Assembly: GCA_024636975.1 (NCBI GenBank)
Contig: JAGXGA010000055.1
Location: 124,001-188,000, forward strand
From: Mariniphaga sp.
GTDB lineage: Bacteria; Bacteroidota; Bacteroidia; Bacteroidales; Prolixibacteraceae
DNA length: 64,000 nt
Direction: 5' to 3'
The notes under the pieces were generated by a model, which was not told the DNA's origin, did no database searches, and saw only the letters and a program-made list of their open reading frames with translations. The position numbers and the translations under genes were made by a program. Below, piece after piece: positions 26,430 to 33,724 of the stretch. Numbering within the stretch: the first letter of the stretch is position 1; each line of letters begins with the position of its first letter.

Positions 26430-26545
26430 TGCCCTTTCAGTGCGCAAAGAGTGGTTTGCTCATCGTTTACCCGGGGCGCTGCCACCGGGCTGAATTAAGT
26501 TGGGCCAGCCTGACGGAACGGGCAGGTTTTCAGCCCAAAGAGAAT
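26430..26545 (-). repeat. Interspersed GC-rich hairpin element, copy 2
   Basis: Read on the minus strand it contains GGGCTGAAAA, then CCCAACTTAATTCAGCCCG, GTGGCAGCGCCCCGGGTAAA and CACTGAAAGGGC, matching copy 1 at 9749-9910. Between the two halves of the first hairpin is an extra approximately 23-bp GC-rich block (CCTGCCCGTTCCGTCAGGC) absent from copy 1, apparently a nested small insertion. The element is non-coding and forms most of the gap before the oxidoreductase gene. Confidence 0.65.
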
Positions 26546-26623
26546 ATCCGGACGTGCAGGCTTTTAGTACACATTCTTTCTCTTTTCCCTGACATAACCC
26601 CCTCCTTTCTCATCAATTCTTCT

Positions 26624-26631
26624 TATTTTTG
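26624..26631 (+). promoter_or_regulatory. Bacteroidota -7 promoter element for the oxidoreductase unit
   Basis: TATTTTTG matches TAnnTTTG exactly and lies 28 bp before the ATG at 26660. No clear TTTG is seen at -33. Confidence 0.42.
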
Positions 26632-26659
26632 ATTTCAGTATAAATTCAAACCTTGCGCT

Positions 26660-27931
26660 ATGATTACCCGTAGAAAATTCATTACTAGCACAGCCGCTGC
26701 ATCTGCCTTTACCGTTCTTAAACCTTCTACAGTTTTTGGAACAACAGCCAATTCTGCAATCCGGACGGGCATTATCGGCTGCGGCAACAGAGGCACAGCA
26801 GTGATTACAGATATGGTTAATCACACCAGTGCCCGGATTATAGCTATGGCCGACCTGTTTGGTTACCAGATTGAAAAGGCCAAACCCGGCTTCGATAAGC
26901 TGAACAGGGACAACGGAGGCACAGCAATTGAAAGCTCCAATGTATACAGGGGTTCTGAGGCCTACCTTGAACTTCTGCATAACCCGGATGTTGATGCCGT
27001 TTTGATTTCCTCACCGGCATATACGCATCCCGACTTTCTCGAAGCTGCAGTTCAGGCCGGCAAGCATGTTTACTGCGAAAAACCGGTGGCTCCCGATGTG
27101 GCAGGTTGTAAACAGGTCATCAGGGCAGGTCAGAATGCTGAAGGAAAAGTGAGTGTTGCCATTGGTTTCCAGATCAGGCATGCCACCCCTTATGTTGAAA
27201 TGGCTGAGCGTATCCGCAGGGGTGATATAGGGGAAGTAGTTAATGTGCAACTCTACTACCTCTCATCGGGAAGCAAAAAAAACCAGCCGGTTGGCAACTC
27301 AACTGAGGAATTTATGATCCGTAATCATTTTCATTTTCGTGAACTGTCGGGTGGAATCCTGCTCGACCAGGGCATCCACATGATTGATGTTTGCAATTGG
27401 GTGCTGAACGAAAAACCAGGGAATGCTGTGGGCATGGGCAATCGGAAAGGCGAACCCGATTTCGGAGATACATTTACCAACTACCAGGTTGCTTACGGGT
27501 ACCCGCACGAGCGGAACGTCAGCCTGCACTCCACCCAGTTCGGACCTGTATTCGGTGATGTATGTGCCCGGATTTTAGGAACCAAAGGAATGGCCGAAGC
27601 CCATTACAGCAGGGGAGTTTATATTGAGGGTGAAAACCCCTGGGATTCGGGTGTACTACGCGGGCAGGCTCCAACCCCCGAACAACGTGCAGCGGGCGCC
27701 TTCACATCTGCTTTATACGATTCCACTCCAAATAAAGTAAAGGCTTTCATCAACAGCATTGAAACAGGCAACCTGATCAATGAAGCACACTCAGGCGCCA
27801 CTTCTACCCTATCTGCCATACTCGGCAGGATGAGTGCAACAACAAAAGAGGAAACCACATGGGATGAAATGTACTATTCAAATCAGAAGTTTGATTTAAA
27901 CCTGAACCTTAAGCAGTTCGACAGCATCTGA
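26660..27931 (+). CDS. Gfo/Idh/MocA-family oxidoreductase, exported
   Basis: This 423-residue NAD(P)-dependent oxidoreductase probably acts on a sugar or sugar derivative. It has a twin-arginine-like signal (ITRRKFITSTAAASAFTVL), a Rossmann fold starting at TGIIGCGNRGTAVI (about 37-50), the CEKPVAPDV motif (about 134-142) carrying the conserved EKP, and the C-terminal substrate domain with GGILLDQGIHMIDVCNWVL, which holds a D-x-x-x-H pair. Exported members occur widely in glycan-degradation clusters of Bacteroidota; some related exported enzymes use tightly bound NAD to remove glycans. The next gene, a sialate O-acetylesterase, starts 30 bp later and is probably co-transcribed. Confidence 0.88.
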   Translation: MITRRKFITSTAAASAFTVLKPSTVFGTTANSAIRTGIIGCGNRGTAVITDMVNHTSARIIAMADLFGYQIEKAKPGFDKLNRDNGGTAIESSNVYRGSEAYLELLHNPDVDAVLISSPAYTHPDFLEAAVQAGKHVYCEKPVAPDVAGCKQVIRAGQNAEGKVSVAIGFQIRHATPYVEMAERIRRGDIGEVVNVQLYYLSSGSKKNQPVGNSTEEFMIRNHFHFRELSGGILLDQGIHMIDVCNWVLNEKPGNAVGMGNRKGEPDFGDTFTNYQVAYGYPHERNVSLHSTQFGPVFGDVCARILGTKGMAEAHYSRGVYIEGENPWDSGVLRGQAPTPEQRAAGAFTSALYDSTPNKVKAFINSIETGNLINEAHSGATSTLSAILGRMSATTKEETTWDEMYYSNQKFDLNLNLKQFDSI

Positions 27932-27961
27932 ATGATGCGATTATTATAAATTCAACTTTAA

Positions 27962-29902
27962 ATGTCAAATAGAATTTTCCTGCTGATTACAGGTCTACTT
28001 GCCGCAACACTAATGCCCTGCTTTGGGCAGGTGAAGCTGCCAAAACTTGTCAGCGATGGTATGGTATTGCAGCGAGGTACGGATGTTAATCTTTGGGGGT
28101 GGGCTGAACCGGGACAAGCCGTACAGGTCCATTTTCTGAATTCTGAATACCTAACAAAAGCAAATACAGTTGGTGAGTGGCAGGTGAAATTAGCAGGATT
28201 AAAAGCCGGCGGACCACATACGATGCATATCGTTTCGACCGACACAATAGTTCTTAACGACATCCTTGTTGGTGATGTATGGGTGTGTTCAGGCCAGTCG
28301 CAAATGGATATGGACATGAACCGTGTAAGGCCGCTTTATGAAGAAGAAATTAAGGATGCAGGAAATATAAACATCCGATATTTTGCTGTTCCAACAGTGT
28401 ATGATTTTAATTCCCGCCAGGAAGACCTTCCTTTAGGAAAATGGGAAAACATCAGTCAGGATAATATCTTAAGGGTTTCAGCCATTGCATATTTTTTTGC
28501 AGAAGAACTGTACCAGAGATACAAGGTTCCCATAGGTATTATCCGTTCCAGTCTTGGCGGCTCACCTGCCGAGGCCTGGATGAGCGAAGAAGCACTTAAA
28601 GCATTTCCGGAGCATTTTCAGAAAGCGCAAAAGTTTAAGAATAGAGAACTGATCAGACAAATCGAGGAAGCCGACCGTAAACGATCAGCAGAATGGTACG
28701 GTACCCTTAACAGGTTGGATGAAGGATATAAAGAACCCGGAACGACATGGCACAACCCTGAACTGGATGTTTCGGACTGGGAGGAAATGAAGGTGCCTGG
28801 TTACTGGGCCGACGGTCCATTAGGTGAAGTAAACGGGGTAGTCTGGTTCAGAAAGGAATTCAATTTACCGGATGCAGTTGCCGGTAAGCCTGCCCGCCTG
28901 AATCTTGGACGAATTGTTGATGCCGATTCGGTTTTTGTAAACGGAGATTTTACAGGAACGGTAACTTACCAGTACCCTCCAAGGAGATATGAAATAAAGG
29001 CAGGGGTATTAAAAAAAGGAAAGAATACCCTTGTCGTCAGGGTAATCAGCAACAGCGGACGGGGAGGCTTTGTCCCTGATAAGCCATACGAGCTGCTGGT
29101 CGGCAATATGGAATTTGATCTGAAAGGAATTTGGCATTACCGGCTCGGGGCAAAAATGGATCCCCTACCCTCTCAGACATTTGTAAGATGGAATCCCACA
29201 GGTCTTTTCAACGGCATGATTGCTCCCATTAGCCATCACACAATTAAAGGAGTAGTTTGGTACCAGGGAGAATCGAATGCCGATCGTCCGGCAGAATACG
29301 CAAAACTGTTTCCGACAATGATTAAAAACTGGCGGAAGCAATGGAATCAGGACGATTTCCCTTTTCTTTTTGTTCAGCTCCATAATTACATGGAAAGCTA
29401 CGATTATCCGACCGAAAGCAACTGGGCACTAACGCGTGAGGCGCAAACCAATGCACTTGAGCTTCAAAACACGGCAATGGCTGTTGCCATTGATCTGGGT
29501 GAATGGAACGATATTCATCCGCTGAATAAAAAAGATGTTGCCAAAAGGCTGGCATTGGCTGCTCAAAAAACAGCTTACAATGAAGCAGAAGTAGTAGCAT
29601 CGGGCCCGGTGTTTGAATCGATCGAGGTTAAAGGCGACAGCATTATCATCTCCTTTACGCACACAGGAGGAGGTTTAAAAACAAATGATGGTGCCGGTTT
29701 GAAGCATTTTGCAATAGCCGGACCCGACAAAAATTTTGTATGGGGCAAGGCTAAAATTAAAAGCAACAAGGTGGTTGTACATACACCAGAAGTTAAAAAC
29801 CCGGTGGCAGTACGCTATGCCTGGGCCGACAATCCTGATGGAGCCAATCTTTACAATAAGGAAGGACTACCTGCTGCACCTTTCAGAAGCGATGACTGGT
29901 AA
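27962..29902 (+). CDS. Sialate O-acetylesterase
   Basis: This 646-residue SGNH-type esterase is predicted to remove O-acetyl groups from sialic acid, which would make acetylated substrates accessible to sialidases. It has a signal peptide ending CFG, and LVSDGMVLQRGTDVNLWGWA, the usual start of this family. WVCSGQSQMDMDM (about 104-116) carries the nucleophile Ser in GQSxM; SSLGGSPAEAWMS and GVVWYQGESNADRP are further conserved blocks, and a late DIHPLNK supplies the Asp and His. A carbohydrate-binding jelly-roll insertion (about 275-390) interrupts the esterase domain, as in other Bacteroidota members. It fits the sialidase genes at 13.9-20.3 kb, though these lie 8 kb away. Confidence 0.9.
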   Translation: MSNRIFLLITGLLAATLMPCFGQVKLPKLVSDGMVLQRGTDVNLWGWAEPGQAVQVHFLNSEYLTKANTVGEWQVKLAGLKAGGPHTMHIVSTDTIVLNDILVGDVWVCSGQSQMDMDMNRVRPLYEEEIKDAGNINIRYFAVPTVYDFNSRQEDLPLGKWENISQDNILRVSAIAYFFAEELYQRYKVPIGIIRSSLGGSPAEAWMSEEALKAFPEHFQKAQKFKNRELIRQIEEADRKRSAEWYGTLNRLDEGYKEPGTTWHNPELDVSDWEEMKVPGYWADGPLGEVNGVVWFRKEFNLPDAVAGKPARLNLGRIVDADSVFVNGDFTGTVTYQYPPRRYEIKAGVLKKGKNTLVVRVISNSGRGGFVPDKPYELLVGNMEFDLKGIWHYRLGAKMDPLPSQTFVRWNPTGLFNGMIAPISHHTIKGVVWYQGESNADRPAEYAKLFPTMIKNWRKQWNQDDFPFLFVQLHNYMESYDYPTESNWALTREAQTNALELQNTAMAVAIDLGEWNDIHPLNKKDVAKRLALAAQKTAYNEAEVVASGPVFESIEVKGDSIIISFTHTGGGLKTNDGAGLKHFAIAGPDKNFVWGKAKIKSNKVVVHTPEVKNPVAVRYAWADNPDGANLYNKEGLPAAPFRSDDW

Positions 29903-29955
29903 TTGTAAAATAAGTTCTACTTTAGAAGTAATTATTTAAGGTAATAATCCATGTA

Positions 29956-32361
29956 ATGAAATATTCGCTGTTCACTTTTCTTTTTATGATTACGGTTTCT
30001 TACTGCTATGCCCGTCCTTTGAAAACAGATACCCTGAAGCAGGGGAATAGTATGCTGTATGAAAAGCTTTATCTCCACATCGACAGGGAGCTGTATTCAC
30101 CTGGGGACGATGTCTGGATTAAATCGTACCTGGTAAGTGGCATTAATCACAAGCTTATTCAGGGTTATAAGAATATATATGTCCAGCTGATTGGTGAAGA
30201 CGGATCCATTACCGATCAAAAACTATTGCTGGCATATAATGGGGTGGCTAAGGGCGATTTCCTGCTTTCTGATTCCATTGCTGAAGGAAATTACACAGTA
30301 AGGGCCTACACCAAATACCTGCAGAATTTTGGCATAGAAAGCTATTTTCACAAAAAAATTATTGTTGCGGGTGCAAAGAGTTCCTTAGAACTGGATGAGG
30401 AACCGCCTGAAAGAAATACCACTGAAATCGATGTGGCATTCCTGCCGGAAAGTGGCAGCTTTGTGCTGAATGCGGTTAATCATGTTGCTTTCAAAGCCAT
30501 TGATGAAACCGGCAGAGGGATTGCTGTTAAAGGCAAGGTGGTTGACGATGCGGGAAATGAGGTTGCTTCCTTCCGGACAAGTTATAAAGGCATGGGAAAA
30601 TTTATTATGATGCCGCACGAAGGAAAGAATTATTTTGCTTTGGTGGACGGGTTTCCTAATTTCAGTTTTCAGTTCGAACAGGCCCGTGAACAGGGTATTT
30701 GCCTGAATTATAAGAGCGATGGCAATTACCTGCTATTTACATTATCCCGCAATTTAAAGGTATACCATCCGCAGGATTATTTGCTGGTGGCATCGCATAA
30801 GGGCATGGAACTGTTCAGTTCGCAAATTGAAATGAATGAATTCCAGCAAGCCGTTCGCCTGTTTAAAGGCCTTTTCCCGCTTGGTATTTCACAGATTACA
30901 GTTTATAACCGGAATGGTGAAAAGATGGCTGAAAGGTTGGTTTTCGTGCGTAATGAGGACGACCAAAAAGTACAGATAAGCATGAACAGGAAGGATTATC
31001 AAACCCGTGGGAAAGTGGAACTAATTCTGTTGTCGCTGTTGCCAGAAAACGACACTATTCTTTCAACACTGTCAGTTGCGGTTGTAAATGAAGATTATTT
31101 CAGCGCCGATGGAAACAACCAGAATATTGAGAGCTATCTTCTGCTTGATTCGGAACTGAAAGGGTCGGTGGAATCTCCCGCATCTTATTTTATGGATGAG
31201 CAGGGTATCACTTCCGGTGAGAAACTCGACCTGTTGATGATGGTAAACGGATGGCGCAGCTACTATTGGAATGAACTGGAGAAGTTTACAGGGGTGAAAT
31301 TGCCCGGATGGGCCGACTATGGATTAACCCTCAAAGGAAATGTTACCCGCACCTGGGGAGGTAAACCGGCCGATTTTGCAAAGGTTGTCCTGGGACCTTT
31401 TTCACGAAACTTTTTATTTGAAAAAGACACAACCGATGAAAACGGTTATTTTCATTTCAATAACCTCTATTTAAAAGATTCTGCATTGATAATGATTACT
31501 GCTGAAACCAAAAACAGAAGTAGCCGTACAGAAATAGACCTGGAACAAACCCTGGCATTTGATTCACTGGTTTCTGTTGATAAATTGGAAACGGTATCTC
31601 CGGATATACACGTTCCCATGAAATTCTACCGCGATATTTATTACCGGCAAATGGCCGACCAGGAGTATGAAAAGGGAATGGGGGGTATTTTGCTCGACGA
31701 GGTAAACATTGGAGGAAAACAGGGGCCGCAACTGGAAGGTCATTTCAGGTTGTATGGTGAGCCTGACCATTCATTCACTATCACATCAGACGACTGGACC
31801 TTTACAAGTATTGCCGAATACCTTGAAACAAAGGTGGCAGGGGTGGTTGTTACAGGAGATGAAATAAGGATTAGGGCAGGATACGGGAACCCTTTGCTGC
31901 TGGTTGATGGTCTGGAAGTAAGCTGGGACTATGTGAAGTATCTTCCACTGGGGGACATAGATAAGATTGAGATATTGAAAAGTGCAGCCTTAATGGCAAT
32001 ATATGGTTCGCGTGGAGGGAACGGTGTAATTGCAGTTCTCACCAAAATGGGAAGAGGTGATATGTACAATGAATTTGTACGAAATATTCCCGGCAGGATC
32101 ACACCTCAGGTAAAAGGATTTCAGCAGCCAGGGGCATTCTATTCACCGAAATATTCGGTCAATAACATAAATGATCCCAAGCCCGATTACAGGCCTACGC
32201 TATACTGGAATCCGGATGTTGTATTTTCAGCCGGGGAGGCAAAACTTGAATTCTTCACCTCCGATAAGCTGGCACGCTTTCATGTGATAGTTGAAGGGAT
32301 CAGTAAAAATGGCAGGATAATATCCAATGCCGCTATATTAACGGTTTCCATACCGCGCTAG
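29956..32361 (+). CDS. MG2-like exported protein with a C-terminal TonB plug domain
   Basis: This 801-residue protein has a signal peptide (1-19) and an N-terminal macroglobulin-like MG2 domain (LYLHIDRELYSPGDDVWIKS; GNYTVRAYTKYLQNFG) followed by further beta-sandwich repeats to about residue 560. A plug-like domain lies at about 640-710 (LLLVDGLEVSWDYVKYLPLG; KIEILKSAALMAIYGSRGGN), with about 90 residues after it. The plug has no beta-barrel behind it, so the protein cannot be a classical receptor. This architecture recurs in Bacteroidota with unknown function; a role in envelope protein interaction or surface signalling is possible. It ends the plus-strand unit that starts at 26660. Confidence 0.8.
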   Translation: MKYSLFTFLFMITVSYCYARPLKTDTLKQGNSMLYEKLYLHIDRELYSPGDDVWIKSYLVSGINHKLIQGYKNIYVQLIGEDGSITDQKLLLAYNGVAKGDFLLSDSIAEGNYTVRAYTKYLQNFGIESYFHKKIIVAGAKSSLELDEEPPERNTTEIDVAFLPESGSFVLNAVNHVAFKAIDETGRGIAVKGKVVDDAGNEVASFRTSYKGMGKFIMMPHEGKNYFALVDGFPNFSFQFEQAREQGICLNYKSDGNYLLFTLSRNLKVYHPQDYLLVASHKGMELFSSQIEMNEFQQAVRLFKGLFPLGISQITVYNRNGEKMAERLVFVRNEDDQKVQISMNRKDYQTRGKVELILLSLLPENDTILSTLSVAVVNEDYFSADGNNQNIESYLLLDSELKGSVESPASYFMDEQGITSGEKLDLLMMVNGWRSYYWNELEKFTGVKLPGWADYGLTLKGNVTRTWGGKPADFAKVVLGPFSRNFLFEKDTTDENGYFHFNNLYLKDSALIMITAETKNRSSRTEIDLEQTLAFDSLVSVDKLETVSPDIHVPMKFYRDIYYRQMADQEYEKGMGGILLDEVNIGGKQGPQLEGHFRLYGEPDHSFTITSDDWTFTSIAEYLETKVAGVVVTGDEIRIRAGYGNPLLLVDGLEVSWDYVKYLPLGDIDKIEILKSAALMAIYGSRGGNGVIAVLTKMGRGDMYNEFVRNIPGRITPQVKGFQQPGAFYSPKYSVNNINDPKPDYRPTLYWNPDVVFSAGEAKLEFFTSDKLARFHVIVEGISKNGRIISNAAILTVSIPR

Positions 32362-32421
32362 CTTTAACTCAAAAATATATTAAACAGCAATTGCAGCAAT
32401 AAATTATTGATTTGGTCTGCT

Positions 32422-33027
32422 CTAAGGTGTATTATTTTTTGCAAAAAAAGGAACACCGCTTTTCCCGTTTTTTATTGCTTCAAGATAAGCATCGGAAACT
32501 TCACGGGCAGTTAAAAACGGAGCCGGGTCGAGACCCATTTTTTCAGCAGTCTCAGCCACCAGGGGTGGGTGAATCACAATCACTTTTTTCCTGTTGTCTG
32601 TTTCAAGGGCAGCAGCACGGACAAATCCTTCAAGGGCAGCATTTACCATAGCTATAGCAGCCGACCCTGGCATGGGTTTATAGGCAAAAATACCTCCAGT
32701 AAGCAGAATGGTACCTCCGGGATTCAGATAGGAAAGTCCTTTTTGAAGAAGCTTTATCTGCCCCATCAGTTTATTTTTGTACGACAGGTCAAACTCCTTG
32801 TCTGTAAGTTTGTCCAGCTCACCAAACGCCGCCGTTCCAGCTGCACATACAATTGCATCCACCTTTCCCGTATGGTCAAGCAGGGCTTTTACAGAATCTT
32901 CATCTTCAATATTAACCGATGCATCCGAACTTCTGGAAGCTCCTGTTACCTGATATCCTGATTCTTCCAGTTTATTTACCACAGCACTTCCAAGAGTGCC
33001 GGTAGCACCTATAACTATTGCTTTCAT
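32422..33027 (-). CDS. Short-chain dehydrogenase/reductase family protein
   Basis: This 201-residue protein has a clear Rossmann fold (IVIGATGTLGSAVVNKL at 4-20; VDAIVCAAGTAAFG near 60-75). The usual SDR catalytic Tyr-x-x-x-Lys is missing: the region reads KPMPGSAAIAMVNAALEGFV. Such atypical SDRs exist in many bacteria as uncharacterised short-chain dehydrogenase proteins, so NAD(P) binding is likely but the reaction is unknown. It is convergent with the plug-domain gene (60 bp apart). Confidence 0.8.
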   Translation of the reverse strand: MKAIVIGATGTLGSAVVNKLEESGYQVTGASRSSDASVNIEDEDSVKALLDHTGKVDAIVCAAGTAAFGELDKLTDKEFDLSYKNKLMGQIKLLQKGLSYLNPGGTILLTGGIFAYKPMPGSAAIAMVNAALEGFVRAAALETDNRKKVIVIHPPLVAETAEKMGLDPAPFLTAREVSDAYLEAIKNGKSGVPFFAKNNTP

Positions 33028-33221
33028 TGTTTCATCTTTTAAAAGTTATAACACTTACAGGATTAGCCAGGTGCGACAGGCATTAATATTTATGCCAAAC
33101 TTTACAATGAAAGCCTGCAAGAATTTTTCCTGTGGGCTTTCACTGTTTTTAGCTATTAATAATTTTAAAGTTGCAGATTTTTTCGTCTAAATCTAACAGC
33201 TGCTTTAAGTAAGATGGATTA

Positions 33222-33530
33222 TTAAAGTTCAATAACAGAATTCTCCTGACCAGGCCCGGTGTTGTTGGGCTCGTATTTGTCGGCTTCAGGATCATTCCTC
33301 CATTCCGAATCGTTCACTAAATACTTAAACTGGTAGGAGTTTCCGGCATTAAATTTCATGGTTTGGGTAAAACCACCTGTTTTTAACTTCTTCATGGGTT
33401 CGCAATTGGTATCCCAATCATTAAAATCGCCAGGAATTCTAACTGTTTCAACGTTTTCAAGGTCCGTTTTAAGACTGAAAGTTACTTTGCAAGCCTCGTT
33501 ATTTTTCAAATACTGTTTTTTTATACTCAT
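33222..33530 (-). CDS. Stand-alone glycogen-binding / isoamylase-early-set (CBM48-like) protein
   Basis: The protein has about 102 residues from MSIKKQYL. It carries the fold signature VRIPGDFNDWDTNCEPMKKL and YQFKYLVNDSEWRNDPEADKYEPN, typical of AMPK/CBM48 early-set domains that bind alpha-glucans. No enzyme domain is attached and no glycogen gene is adjacent. A longer frame starting at 33569 is possible, but that ATG coincides with a promoter -7 element (33567-33574), so the start at 33530 is preferred. It may target another protein to glycogen or have a separate binding role. Confidence 0.78.
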   Translation of the reverse strand: MSIKKQYLKNNEACKVTFSLKTDLENVETVRIPGDFNDWDTNCEPMKKLKTGGFTQTMKFNAGNSYQFKYLVNDSEWRNDPEADKYEPNNTGPGQENSVIEL

Positions 33531-33566
33531 TGTTCGTGTATTGGTTAATGACTCTATGAATTTTAA

Positions 33567-33574
33567 CAAAAATA
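33567..33574 (-). promoter_or_regulatory. -7 promoter element for the CBM48-like gene
   Basis: On the minus strand this is TATTTTTG, an exact TAnnTTTG. It lies 36 bp upstream of the preferred ATG at 33530 and argues against the longer start. Confidence 0.45.
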
Positions 33575-33724
33575 AGTTATTTAATTAAATTGCATACAAC
33601 AACTTGTACTGAAATTAAATTGTTCAGGCATTCCGACATGATTTATTCACATTGAATTAACAATTGAGCATCAAATTAACAGATCATTAGTAATTTATAC
33701 AGTGTATTATAATTAATTTCAGTT

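Noticed and set aside
26564-26980. 138-codon minus-strand frame, Cys-rich
   Set aside because: It is antisense to the start of the Gfo/Idh oxidoreductase, which has strong family motifs on the plus strand.
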